Of a DNA stretch of 64,000 nucleotides, positions 1 to 9,105 are shown piece after piece. The notes below the pieces were generated by a model. That model saw nothing but the letters and a program-made list of their open reading frames with translations. It did not search any database and was not told where the DNA came from. Position 1 is the first letter of the stretch; each line of letters begins with the position of its first letter. Source of the DNA: Teredinibacter purpureus (GTDB taxonomy: Bacteria; Pseudomonadota; Gammaproteobacteria; Pseudomonadales; Cellvibrionaceae); the NCBI RefSeq assembly GCF_014217335.1, contig NZ_CP060092.1, positions 2,993,501-3,057,500 on the forward strand, in the 5' to 3' direction. The position numbers and the translations under genes are program-made.

Positions 1-137
1 GAACCTGCTGAACCTGTTAGTACTTGCCATGCATGAATTTTATAGTTTCGTTGAGGATTTTGTGGCTTCAAAAAAACGATAACCGTTTTTCCTTCCATTG
101 AATCGACATCAGTTGTTACGTTAAATTTTGCAGTCAT
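1..137 (-). CDS. Partial hypothetical protein (N-terminus only)
   Basis: The reading frame starts at an ATG at 137 and runs off the left edge of the window, giving about 45 residues that begin MTAKFNVTTDVDSMEGK. An AGGGA ribosome binding site lies just upstream of the ATG. No signal peptide is visible and I do not recognise the family. It lies downstream of, and in the same direction as, the sigma-factor/tail-collar operon, so it may be its next member, although 165 bp separate it from the preceding gene. Confidence 0.55.
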   Translation of the reverse strand, partial: MTAKFNVTTDVDSMEGKTVIVFLKPQNPQRNYKIHAWQVLTGSAG

Positions 138-302
138 AATATTTCCCTTATTTGTATTCGTACGTTTTAAAAATTTATACACCTTTAAAAGGTAATTTAA
201 AATCCAGCCAGTTAAAGGGCCGACACTTACATGACGGGTGGTAACGTATGTTCGTGAAAAACTAAATGGTGTACAAAAATATTTTTTGGATGTGATTAGT
301 GT

Positions 303-1352
303 TTATGGAATGTTGGCACAATCTTCTTGTGAGTTGACTGGATTAAAATTACTTTGGTAGGTAGTCCATTCAGGCCACACAGTAATCTGTGACGAGAGAT
401 TATTGGGAACAGCATGGTTTCCCCCGTGCCTAACATTATCGTGCCCAAACCAATTATCATTGGTAGAGTCACGATTGGCGAACATGGGGTCTATGTTCCA
501 AAAGAGCTGCGCGAAGGGTACCCAAACTGTTGGTATAGGGTTATCTTGGTCGTCACGCTTGTTTGATTTGTAGAATAAATAATAGCGATAGTATGCCTCC
601 GACGAAACGCAAAGATAATCATCGTCTAAAGGGTTTGACGGCGAATCCTCAAATGATCGATTAAACTGATCCCCCGCATCACTTTCGCGAGAAAAGTTAT
701 AAAACCAGCTGTTATCTTCATCACTATCAAAATCTAGAACATAATCCCCTGCTGTAGAGGTTATCTGCTTTGAACTATCTTCTCCGTCTATATCTTTAAA
801 GTTTACTAGCTGTGCGTCTCCGATTGTGCCTGCGCAATCCCCCATCGTGACTGAATACCGGATTTTTACGCCAGCTGCGCCACCTATACCACCGCCAAAT
901 TCAAGTTCTGGGTCGTTGTCGGTATCAGGAACGATATTGAAGCCGTCTACAGCCCTATTGGTTAATGTATGGGTAGGTATTTTGACGTCGTATAAGTAGG
1001 ATTCTTCAATGCCCATTTGGTCTGTAACTGTTATACGATATCGCCCGCTCTTAGAAAAGTAGAATGACATGTCTGAGCTAGAGCGTCCCCCCTCTAACAA
1101 GGTAAGAGGGGTGAGAGTGCCTGTTTCAATGGTTGTTTGTGGTTCATCTACCACCACGTAGTTACTAATGGCGATAGTACGGAGGTCGTCCACAGTATTG
1201 TCGGTATTAAGATTTTGTGCTTTCCACGATACACCTTCAAATGAAATGTTTTCGCCTGCACACACATCAATGGCTTCTACACGAAAAATATTTAGAGATA
1301 GAAAAAGGAAAACACTAATATTTTTTGATTTATTGCCGAACGATAACGTCAT
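303..1352 (-). CDS. Secreted hypothetical protein
   Basis: A protein of about 349 residues. I chose the ATG at 1352 because a GGAG Shine-Dalgarno sits about 7 nt upstream; an in-frame TTG at 1364 has no such support. The N-terminus (MTLSFGNKSKNISVFLFLSL...) looks like a Sec signal peptide, with cleavage likely after the VEA stretch near residue 27. The mature part is rich in Asp, Asn, Ser and aromatic residues and holds several Cys, as expected for an exported beta-rich protein. No domain is recognised. It is the fourth protein gene downstream of the tail-collar and sigma-factor genes and probably shares their transcript. Confidence 0.75.
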   Translation of the reverse strand: MTLSFGNKSKNISVFLFLSLNIFRVEAIDVCAGENISFEGVSWKAQNLNTDNTVDDLRTIAISNYVVVDEPQTTIETGTLTPLTLLEGGRSSSDMSFYFSKSGRYRITVTDQMGIEESYLYDVKIPTHTLTNRAVDGFNIVPDTDNDPELEFGGGIGGAAGVKIRYSVTMGDCAGTIGDAQLVNFKDIDGEDSSKQITSTAGDYVLDFDSDEDNSWFYNFSRESDAGDQFNRSFEDSPSNPLDDDYLCVSSEAYYRYYLFYKSNKRDDQDNPIPTVWVPFAQLFWNIDPMFANRDSTNDNWFGHDNVRHGGNHAVPNNLSSQITVWPEWTTYQSNFNPVNSQEDCANIP

Positions 1353-1466
1353 GTTAGTCTCCAAAAAATAGCATTGGTCAACGGAAAGATAATGGGAAAT
1401 ATAAAGTGGATAAATTCTATGTTTAACGGTTACTAATGTTCAGGTTTAATGACTTACGTTACCTTC

Positions 1467-2339
1467 TTACGGGTAAAACACACCTCTTGTAATAGTACCT
1501 TGGTCATCAGTTAGAAATATAAGCCGGGTAAAGTAAGTAGGCTCCACTAAAGTTGGCGTGCGTGTGCTGGTAGTGCGTTTAGGAGGTTCTTTATACTGCA
1601 ATTTAGAGCCTGAAAAATGAACTAGCCAACCGTTTTTGGGGCTATAAAGGGGTTCTTCTTCGTTTTCTGCATCGCGCTTGAAGGGCATAGCTAACCCTAT
1701 ATGTTTCGGTTGAATTTGTATTTGCCCAATATCGATGGTGTCTATTGAGCGTGAAACACTCGTTAAAATATCGGCAATAGTTTTCGGGTATTGTTTTTCG
1801 GCTACAGTGCTAAGTGTCCAACCATCTTCATTAACAATATTGATCAAGGCGGTGCTTTGATTTTTTATTACCGGCGTTATCCATTTTTGGGGTGTGGTTT
1901 TTGGGGTGAAAGCAGTAACCAAGTTAATGTCTCTATTCCCTGTTACATGGCCAATCATTACATTCACGGGATACGCTGTTATTGCGCTACCTTTTTTGGT
2001 TAGGCAAGGTAGGTGATATAGCCAGGCAGAATTGACTGAAACATGGGGTTCGTTATAGTTGAGGCCCATGTTTCGATATTGAACCCATTGATAAAAATCT
2101 TGCGGGTTTTGGCCCTTATCTTTTTTAATGTTTGTTCGGTACTCTTGCCAGCATTCTGCGTCTACGCCAGAATAGGATTTTATTGTCTCAATAGTACTGA
2201 AGGCCGTGTATGTTGGTTCGGTATTGCTAGGCTTCCAGCTAATGGTACCTACATTATGGTAGGCAGGCGTGGAGGCCAATACGCTCGGTGCTAGTGCAAT
2301 AGTGCACAGTAGCAGTATCGATAGGGTTGTAGTATTCAT
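1467..2339 (-). CDS. Secreted hypothetical protein
   Basis: A 290-residue protein with a textbook Sec signal peptide: MNTTTLSILLLCTIALAPS, then an Ala-Ser cleavage region near residue 22. A GGAGAT ribosome binding site precedes the ATG. The mature protein has two Cys spaced about 50 residues apart and no motif that I can assign to a family. It starts only 14 bp after the end of the upstream 221-residue gene, so the two are almost certainly co-transcribed and perhaps translationally coupled. A periplasmic or extracellular location is inferred from the signal peptide alone. Confidence 0.8.
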   Translation of the reverse strand: MNTTTLSILLLCTIALAPSVLASTPAYHNVGTISWKPSNTEPTYTAFSTIETIKSYSGVDAECWQEYRTNIKKDKGQNPQDFYQWVQYRNMGLNYNEPHVSVNSAWLYHLPCLTKKGSAITAYPVNVMIGHVTGNRDINLVTAFTPKTTPQKWITPVIKNQSTALINIVNEDGWTLSTVAEKQYPKTIADILTSVSRSIDTIDIGQIQIQPKHIGLAMPFKRDAENEEEPLYSPKNGWLVHFSGSKLQYKEPPKRTTSTRTPTLVEPTYFTRLIFLTDDQGTITRGVFYP

Positions 2340-2353
2340 TTTTATCTCCTATT

Positions 2354-3019
2354 TTATTCTGCATACCATGTAGCAAAGTGGGTGTCGGAATTCGCCGGCG
2401 ACTTTTCAACATGCCCATTAACAGCGCTGTCGCGTTCTGTCGACAAACCGGTTGCAGAAAAATCTTCACCGACTTTTCGGGCTTCTGAATTGCGGAAGTT
2501 ATTTTTGTTATCTTCTACACCGGGAACATGGTCCTCTTCTCGGTTGTTAACTTCCGCGCCGTAGTATACGGCGTTGAAATTTGCGTTATCAAAATTTCCT
2601 TCCCATACGACAGTCTTGTATACGACACCGCCATTCGTCCATTCGGCATTATTTTCTTCGTGGCTTACTTGATAGTTTTGGCCTTCCGTTGTTGGTGCTT
2701 CACCGAACCCCATACGCCACACGTCATTTTGTGTGGTGTATTCCCAGTATATTTTTGCGGTTTCACCTGGTCTCTGGCCCCATCCGGTTTGCAGCCAGGC
2801 CATTTGATCGGCATTATTATTTACGCCGGCCCACGCGCATACATCTGCGATGATCGCTGTGGGTTCTACATATTCGATAGTCGATTTTACGCCGTCAAAC
2901 CATGGCTCTTCATCTAGAACATCGCTATACCCTTCATAACCTCTTTCCGCTAGCGTGGCCTGGCTCGCTAGAGCGGCATTTATGACCAGTGCCAGACAGG
3001 GTAAATTTATGTTATGCAT
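2354..3019 (-). CDS. Secreted hypothetical protein, acidic/Asn-rich
   Basis: A 221-residue protein that begins with a signal peptide (hydrophobic stretch to about residue 23, Ala-rich cleavage site) after a strong GGAGG ribosome binding site. The mature chain is rich in Asn, Glu, Asp, Trp and Tyr and has one Cys. This suggests a secreted surface or carbohydrate-contacting protein, but no family is recognised. It lies 152 bp downstream of the tail-collar gene and 14 bp upstream of the 290-residue secreted protein. The three secreted products form a run that could be structural or cargo partners. Confidence 0.75.
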   Translation of the reverse strand: MHNINLPCLALVINAALASQATLAERGYEGYSDVLDEEPWFDGVKSTIEYVEPTAIIADVCAWAGVNNNADQMAWLQTGWGQRPGETAKIYWEYTTQNDVWRMGFGEAPTTEGQNYQVSHEENNAEWTNGGVVYKTVVWEGNFDNANFNAVYYGAEVNNREEDHVPGVEDNKNNFRNSEARKVGEDFSATGLSTERDSAVNGHVEKSPANSDTHFATWYAE

Positions 3020-3171
3020 AACGCCTCCCTAATTATTTGATGTATAACTATGACGGAGATAAAGTAAAAGCGTGAATTTTGATGTGAAAATTTTAACTTT
3101 AGTGAAAGGTGTGGTGTCTATTCGATTCGAGAAGGGGGCGCTAAGCCGCTATGCGGAAACGAAAAGTGCTA

Positions 3172-3807
3172 CTACGTAGTTTGATTTGTTTGAGCACGAA
3201 TTAAATAATTAACATAGGTGTTTTTCGCCCGTGTTTCTGTTGCAGTTCTAACGGGTTTTGCCGCGTCTACGGTTGGTGCAACGGCCTCGCCGGTCTGGGC
3301 TTCAGTATTTACTTGGCCATACAGTGGCGATACATCTCCTCCTATTCCACCGAGTGTCGTTTCTACATATGGGTGAACGTGCTCTTGAAGTGCGTCTGCT
3401 TGAATAGAGCCCACAAAATTTCCTGACCAGGCACTGGGGTTTGAGTTTGCCTTTCTATCATTTGCATTTGGGTCATTTAATGTGTGACTCATCTCTGGAT
3501 CCAGAGTGTTTTCTGCATCGTGATTTACGCCCCGTAGAAATTGTCCTCTGTAATCTGGGAGATAGAAATGTCCCTTATCTTTTTTTCCATACACAAAGCC
3601 TATAGCTTTATAGAGTTCAAAAAATTCTGCTACCGAAACAACTGCGCCATCACATAGTAGCCAGCCTTGGCGAGCGAGTGCCAAATTGTAGGTTTTGCTA
3701 TCTAAGGGTGCAAAACCCGGAGGCACAGTATTGCCATTGGCATTTTCAGTGCTCGTTACGATTCCCGCATAGGGAATAATACTGCCGACTGGAAGTTTAA
3801 AAGGCAT
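3172..3807 (-). CDS. Phage tail-collar domain protein
   Basis: A 211-residue protein with the phage tail-collar signature. The N-terminus has LPVGSIIPYAG; then follow GWLLCDG, a GKKDKGHFYLPDYRGQFLRG block and a His-containing segment (EHVHPY) near residue 140. In phage and phage-derived particles this domain sits in tail fibres. In bacterial genomes it also occurs in secreted or contractile-system-associated proteins outside prophages. There is no signal peptide. No phage head, tail tube or baseplate gene is near, so it is not part of a prophage. It lies between the 1052-residue protein and the secreted-protein run. Confidence 0.85.
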   Translation of the reverse strand: MPFKLPVGSIIPYAGIVTSTENANGNTVPPGFAPLDSKTYNLALARQGWLLCDGAVVSVAEFFELYKAIGFVYGKKDKGHFYLPDYRGQFLRGVNHDAENTLDPEMSHTLNDPNANDRKANSNPSAWSGNFVGSIQADALQEHVHPYVETTLGGIGGDVSPLYGQVNTEAQTGEAVAPTVDAAKPVRTATETRAKNTYVNYLIRAQTNQTT

Positions 3808-3873
3808 AGTGGATTACCTATAAATTGATTGCTGTGATAGTAGACTGTAACGATGTGTTCCCTTGTATAAGCG

Positions 3874-6800
3874 TTATTCGCTCGCAATACAATTCTGTAT
3901 GCAACTAACCGTTGTGTTGGCGGCAGCTGTAGTAGGGTCGATTGGAAAGCACGGTAGTGAATGTTCGCCTTGTAACACCATCATTGTAGTTGCAAGCTCC
4001 ATATTCCAGGTCGATAGGTTGCCACAACTATTAAGTGCGTTATTAGCGTTCTTCCAACGGTTGGCCAAATCGATACTTTTCTTGTACACCGGTGTTAAGG
4101 TGTTATGCCCGAACCAAAACCGCCCCGCAGAAAGGATATAGAACATCATTGGCAGTACATAATCGTACTTAACCGAAACCATTACTCGAGCAGAAGCCGC
4201 CACTAAAAATTCTTCCCTATCGCTGCCCGGTTCCAGTTGTATCATTTTCAACCAGTCGGGGCGCTCGTTGGTTTCGTCGCTATAATTTTCCGGGTTAAAT
4301 TCTGTGATCATTTCATTCCACGATATTGCTCTTTCAAAAAACGGAATCAGATTGAAGTTGATCACATCATTTTTCCATGATTCATCGTTACCAACGGCCC
4401 ATTGCGTTTTGAACAAATCTATAAGCTGTTCAATGCATTGACGCTTTAAACAGCGTTGATAGTGCCCCAGTGTATCGGTTTTATTTTTTTTATCTAAAGC
4501 CAGAAATATTGTGTCGAATGATTGGATATAGGCCTGCCTGCTTACATTGTAAGCTGCAAGAATGGCGTGGTAGGTTTCGTTTTGCCAATTAACAAACACT
4601 TGCGAGTCTTCAAGGCAAACAGCGGTAACGGTTACAACAACGGCGTATTGCTCAGCTTCGCAAAGCAAAGATACGGCAATGTTCCCCGATAATTGGCTGC
4701 TGCTTATATCGGTACTCGTGCTGGTATTATTGGCTTCGGCCGTAATCAGTTCTGGCCCTATCAGGAGTTTGGCTGTTGCTGTCTCGCCTTTATTCGCGAT
4801 ATACGATACGACGATAGAGTTGGCCCTATAGCCGTCGGCAATGGTAATGTTGGATCGGTCAAAAGGGGGAGCGCCCTGAAACGCAACGTTGTATGTTAGG
4901 TTGGCATTTGGAGGGGCAGGTAATATTTTCCCCTGATAACGTTGCGTTAACGGCTGGTAGTTATCTCGGGTGATATCACTAGCGGATTGAACGCCTTCTA
5001 TTGTTGTGCCCTCAATTATTTCATCTTCCCACGGTGGAACCGCAAGTACGAAGTTTGTACCCTTAAATTGTTGCTCTCGCTCAATAAGTTTTTTTGCAGG
5101 GTTTGGTAGTGAAAATTCTAATAGTAATCTCGCGTCTTTCTTTTCCAGAAAAATGGCGTAACGTTCGTTTACCCACCGGTACTTTCCGCTAATATGCTCC
5201 GTCCCTTCACGATTATCAAAGCTTCGTGTGTTTTTTATACGGAACATTGAATGGCTTAGTGTAGATCGAGCGCTTCTAATTTTTTTATCGGATAGATTTA
5301 CCGATTTGTCCAGAATATGTCTGGCGAAACTCTCGGCGCTGTCAGTTGGTGTAAAAGTACTGTTACTCGTATCAACTCGACCTGGGGAGTCGAACCAGCC
5401 GCCCGTTATGGCGCTGGAGAGGCCGTCACTATTGTACGCATTACTTAAATCGTTAAATACTCGTTCTACAGCCATTAACGGCTCGATTTTACTGCTGCCA
5501 TCTAAGCGGTAATCTGTGCGTGTGGATGATAGGCTGTCATCTGCGGTTTCACTTATTAACCGGTCTTCGTGTTTGTTTTCGTACACTCGTTCCCTAAACT
5601 CGCTTTTCATCACGTTTTCAACGTGAGCTAGCTCTCCTTCACAATACTCTAGAAGTTGCTGGCGTAGTGTCATTACATCCGAAATACCGAGTATTTTTAC
5701 CGCAGTGGGGTTTTGCCCGATAGCATTTTTTTTACCCGCTTCGGCTTCAGGCAACGGTATAGGGAATATTGAGTCACTGAGAACGGCATTTGCTTCAAGC
5801 AGGTCGGCTATGGCATCTTCTGTCCACGACAATTTTTCTTCCGTTGTTACGCTATCGGCGAGATTGAAAACCATTAAACTGAGCAGCAACGCGTCGATGT
5901 GACGACCGTTTCGGATGCCGGATACTAACCATGCTATAGCGCTATTTTGCAGGCGGGATAAGGTCGTTAAATAATTTTTATCAGTACAGAATTCTGAAGG
6001 GTGTACACCGGTAAGGTGTTTAAAGGCGAGTTCCATTGCCGTTATGCTGGTATATTGCTGGTTGAGAAATACAGAAATATTCGGTTCCACTAGCGTGTTA
6101 TACGGTACTGGTAAAGATGAAATGTTAGCCACATATTGCCCCGTATAAGGGGGTTCGCCTTTGAGGTACTGGTTGGCAAGGAGGGTCATTTTATCTCTAG
6201 TACCTGAGCTTGCTGTTCTGGCGTTGATTAGCTCTATTTGGAAATCTGTTAGGTTGTCTATGTTGAAAAAACGACGTTCTACTTGCTTCGAATCTGGTGT
6301 TTCAATAGCACCGGGGAAGGTAAAAGACGAGAAATATTGGGCAGGCCTTTGATTACCAATAATCACCATTTTGTTGTCGGGTTTTTCGGGCAGTGCGGGG
6401 CATTCTGCTCCGGGCCAGTGCGTGAGTATTTCGTCTAAGACTAGGACGGTAGCGCTAGGTGTGCTGGCAACCAGTTTGGCTACATTTTTATGGTCTATTG
6501 TGAGGGTAGCGCCGCATTCCAGAAAACTTTTGGGCGCTGCGCAATTTGTCTTCCAGACAAGGCTTTCATTTGGCGATAGCGTTTCTGAGTGATAGGCTTC
6601 TGCCCCATGGGTTAAGGTGACGAGCGCGTTTACTACGGCTCCTGCTTCACCAAATACTCGCCACTTGGCTTTCCAGTGATCAGCTAATTCAGTCATGTCT
6701 GAACAGCTTTGGCCGTTGATTATATTCCATTCATGAAGTTGTTCAATCTGCTCGTTATAGTGCGTTATGTTAGCGCAGATAGAGAGCTCCACGGTTGTGT

Positions 6801-7032
6801 TCAGGCATTCTGTCAAGCGGACAGAGCCGGCGATTACTAGAGAGCGATTGAACGAAAATGTAAGTGTGTCTCCAATATGGAGCGTACGCTCGTCCATTTC
6901 GTCGTCCCTATAAGAAACCACGATACACAGCGTATGTTGGGTGTCGGGTATCTCATACCAACGTACTGTAAGCCCGTTTTTTGACCATTCATGCCAAAGG
7001 TTATTGTCGTTGCAGACGGTTTGAGTATTCAT
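3874..7032 (-). CDS. Large protein of unknown function (1052 aa)
   Basis: The longest gene of the operon, 1052 residues, with no signal peptide or clear transmembrane segment. The N-terminal third (about 1-240) reads as beta-rich. Around residues 446-500 a helical, highly charged stretch begins GISDVMTLRQQLLEYCEGEL and continues through HVENVMKSEFRERV. The C-terminal third is again mixed, with several Trp. I do not recognise a Pfam family. The 'E-HVENVM-E-R' stretch recalls large uncharacterised proteins found next to tail-collar genes, but this is memory, not a search result. It starts 79 bp downstream of the sigma-factor gene and is followed 66 bp later by the tail-collar gene. Confidence 0.8.
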   Translation of the reverse strand: MNTQTVCNDNNLWHEWSKNGLTVRWYEIPDTQHTLCIVVSYRDDEMDERTLHIGDTLTFSFNRSLVIAGSVRLTECLNTTVELSICANITHYNEQIEQLHEWNIINGQSCSDMTELADHWKAKWRVFGEAGAVVNALVTLTHGAEAYHSETLSPNESLVWKTNCAAPKSFLECGATLTIDHKNVAKLVASTPSATVLVLDEILTHWPGAECPALPEKPDNKMVIIGNQRPAQYFSSFTFPGAIETPDSKQVERRFFNIDNLTDFQIELINARTASSGTRDKMTLLANQYLKGEPPYTGQYVANISSLPVPYNTLVEPNISVFLNQQYTSITAMELAFKHLTGVHPSEFCTDKNYLTTLSRLQNSAIAWLVSGIRNGRHIDALLLSLMVFNLADSVTTEEKLSWTEDAIADLLEANAVLSDSIFPIPLPEAEAGKKNAIGQNPTAVKILGISDVMTLRQQLLEYCEGELAHVENVMKSEFRERVYENKHEDRLISETADDSLSSTRTDYRLDGSSKIEPLMAVERVFNDLSNAYNSDGLSSAITGGWFDSPGRVDTSNSTFTPTDSAESFARHILDKSVNLSDKKIRSARSTLSHSMFRIKNTRSFDNREGTEHISGKYRWVNERYAIFLEKKDARLLLEFSLPNPAKKLIEREQQFKGTNFVLAVPPWEDEIIEGTTIEGVQSASDITRDNYQPLTQRYQGKILPAPPNANLTYNVAFQGAPPFDRSNITIADGYRANSIVVSYIANKGETATAKLLIGPELITAEANNTSTSTDISSSQLSGNIAVSLLCEAEQYAVVVTVTAVCLEDSQVFVNWQNETYHAILAAYNVSRQAYIQSFDTIFLALDKKNKTDTLGHYQRCLKRQCIEQLIDLFKTQWAVGNDESWKNDVINFNLIPFFERAISWNEMITEFNPENYSDETNERPDWLKMIQLEPGSDREEFLVAASARVMVSVKYDYVLPMMFYILSAGRFWFGHNTLTPVYKKSIDLANRWKNANNALNSCGNLSTWNMELATTMMVLQGEHSLPCFPIDPTTAAANTTVSCIQNCIASE

Positions 7033-7111
7033 GTGATATCCGTATTCATTTAATGATCTAGCATTGTGGTAAGACGAACCGAAAATTACTTTGTGAATGT
7101 TTTCTATGCGT

Positions 7112-7693
7112 TCATTTTTCTATGGCGTCCTTCAATTCTTTTTTCGCCTGTTGAACGCGCTTTCTGGCATTATCCTGCGTAATATTTAGCGTTGCGGCTA
7201 TATCGCTATAGGGCCATTCGTTCAAAACTCTTAATTGATACGTTATGCTCATTTTTTGCGGCATTCTATTTATAGCGTTAGTCACGAGAAAAGAGAGTTC
7301 TTCGCAATTGAGTAATGCTTCTGGGTTTTCCCCATAGTGAGTGGATTCGCACAGGGTGTGGTCATCAGAAAGTGATTGGCCAATCTCTTCGAGATACTTC
7401 CTGTTTTCACGCCAAATATCCATACAGATATTGCGCGTTAAACAAATTATCCAGGCTAAAGGGGTGTGTAGCTTTCCCGCGTAATTTGAATATTTTGAAA
7501 CACCTCTTAGTGCCGCTCGGCTCATCGCATCTTCCGCATCATGTTGGTTTCCTTTCATCCAGAAAAAACAGCGTTTATAGATTACTTTGCGGTTGTTGGT
7601 CCATACGAACCAAAACTCTTCTTCTGGCGTGGAAAATTTATGGGGTATATTGATAAGTCCATTGTCTGTTTTTATGTCATTACCTACGTCCAT
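7112..7693 (-). CDS. ECF-type RNA polymerase sigma factor
   Basis: A 193-residue sigma-70-family protein. Region 2 is seen around residues 45-105 (DAEDAMSRAALRG, then TPLAWIICLTRNICMDIWRENR, the core-binding and -10 recognition helices). Region 4 is at the C-terminus (MPQKMSITYQLRVLNEWPYSDIAATLNI followed by a DNA-binding helix NARKRVQQAKKEL). Regions 1 and 3 are absent, as in ECF sigma factors. An AAGGAAAGG ribosome binding site precedes the ATG. No membrane anti-sigma factor is adjacent; the next gene is the 1052-residue protein. It probably controls this operon or a dispersed regulon. Confidence 0.88.
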   Translation of the reverse strand: MDVGNDIKTDNGLINIPHKFSTPEEEFWFVWTNNRKVIYKRCFFWMKGNQHDAEDAMSRAALRGVSKYSNYAGKLHTPLAWIICLTRNICMDIWRENRKYLEEIGQSLSDDHTLCESTHYGENPEALLNCEELSFLVTNAINRMPQKMSITYQLRVLNEWPYSDIAATLNITQDNARKRVQQAKKELKDAIEK

Positions 7694-8354
7694 ACGATAG
7701 AGCCTTTCCTTAGCGATAGTGTATCCAATCGGTACTGGAGTGTTGGTCGGTTTCTAACTCCATTCATGCGCTGGTTGTTTTAATCTTTTAACCTGCTGGT
7801 TATATCATTGCACCTTCTCAGAAACTCGCCTATCACACGCGATAACAGATCCTTTTTTACACATCTTTATGTAGCCGTTTTACGGAACGTTTTTGTGGCT
7901 ATTACTAGGGCTGCCTGGGGTTTTAGGCGGTGTTTAAATGTAGAGCAGGAAGACGTTTAGAAACATCGCGGTTGGCAGGTATTTATTGTTGCGCAATAAA
8001 CCGCACATAAAATATGTACTGTTTATTGCGTCTTGCTATACGCGGCGTTCTATCAAACGACAGAATGCTTGTTGTCACGCTATTTTATTAATTTGTCTGT
8101 CAGTTATCATGTAAAGTACTGGCGTTTATTGTGATACGTCAATGAAACATTCAGGGCAATAAAATGAATCGCTGGCGGGGTGTTATCAGTTAACGGTGGG
8201 AATGCTGTGGCGGTATACCTTCTGCGTTTGGCATAGCTTGAGTCTTAGCCTAAAAGCGTTACTATTCTATTTGTGTGGTGCTCAAACTCTCGTTGGAATT
8301 GCTTAAACGAGAGGCAAATGAAAGATAAACGTTAACGATAAACAGGAGAATATT
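7694..8354. other. 661-bp intergenic region between divergent genes
   Basis: No credible gene lies here. The region separates the minus-strand sigma-factor operon from the plus-strand membrane protein and must hold both promoters. It contains TTATTG and CAATAA arms separated by 5 nt (about 7983-7999), a further TTTATTGCG downstream, and a perfect 8-bp hairpin listed separately. I see no tRNA, CRISPR repeat or intrinsic terminator. Confidence 0.6.
8287..8313. repeat. Perfect 8-bp inverted repeat upstream of membrane protein gene
   Basis: CTCTCGTT (8287-8294) is mirrored by AACGAGAG (8306-8313) with an 11-nt spacer, about 40 nt before the GTG start of the next gene. It has no following T-run, so it is not a terminator. 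It could be a repressor operator or a 5' leader hairpin. Confidence 0.45.
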
Positions 8355-8855
8355 GTGAATATACGTGAAAAAGACGAGCTGTCTAAAATGGATGCTATAA
8401 CGCTATTGATGGAGCGTAGCCATGCAGAGGCGCAGTTATTCTGGCAGCGTAACAATTTTCTATTCTTAACGAATACGGCGTTGCTCGGCGCCGCTTTTTA
8501 CTATTTTTTTATTAACGTGCCCGTAGACAGCCCTTCCTCGGAAATTAAAACGGTGGTATCCATTTCGGGGCTGTATGTGTCCTTAATCTGGTTCCTTTTT
8601 AATAAGGTTGGGCGAAGAATGAACCACGTGTATATGCAAGACGCGAAGAACATTGCAACATCAGACCCATTATTATTAACACTTTTTGAAAACAGCCTAG
8701 GTGACAAGGTGCCGTCTGAGGCCGTGAGCAAGGCGGGCCGGCCGCTTGTTGATAAGATCAACCATAACCTTTCAGCAACGATGGTCAATTATACGTTTAT
8801 CGCCGGTTTTTTAGCGGGATGGGTTTACGTGCTATTGCGGCCGATAGGAAGTTAA
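8355..8855 (+). CDS. Small integral membrane protein
   Basis: A 166-residue protein with a GTG start behind an AGGAG ribosome binding site. Three hydrophobic segments are visible at about residues 35-53, 66-83 and 143-160, with a charged soluble loop between the second and third. An acidic N-terminal helix carries a HAEAQLFWQRNN stretch. The layout resembles small SLATT or RipA-like membrane proteins, some of which accompany effector or defence genes, but I cannot assign the family. It is encoded 250 bp upstream of the first DUF4157 gene in the same direction. Confidence 0.72.
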   Translation: MNIREKDELSKMDAITLLMERSHAEAQLFWQRNNFLFLTNTALLGAAFYYFFINVPVDSPSSEIKTVVSISGLYVSLIWFLFNKVGRRMNHVYMQDAKNIATSDPLLLTLFENSLGDKVPSEAVSKAGRPLVDKINHNLSATMVNYTFIAGFLAGWVYVLLRPIGS

Positions 8856-9105
8856 GGGTGGGCGCTCTTCTTTTGGTAGGGCGTACCGGTTATCGATAGG
8901 CCGCAAAGCGTAGTCATTTATGCCAAAAGCTGCATTGCCCTAAACATGGCGCCAATATTTTCATTGTCCTATTTTTTTGAGTGAATTAGGCGTACAACAC
9001 TAGATTAATTATGGTGTTTCTTTTCAATGAATCTAAAGGTGTGGAGCCTCGTTGCGCGTGTAGTAAGGCGCTATTGATGCCATCTATGAAACAGGACTGG
9101 AAAGT

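Noticed and set aside
3172..3807. Prophage or tailocin based on the tail-collar protein
   Set aside because: No tube, sheath, baseplate, lysis or head genes are nearby; neighbours are a sigma factor and secreted proteins.
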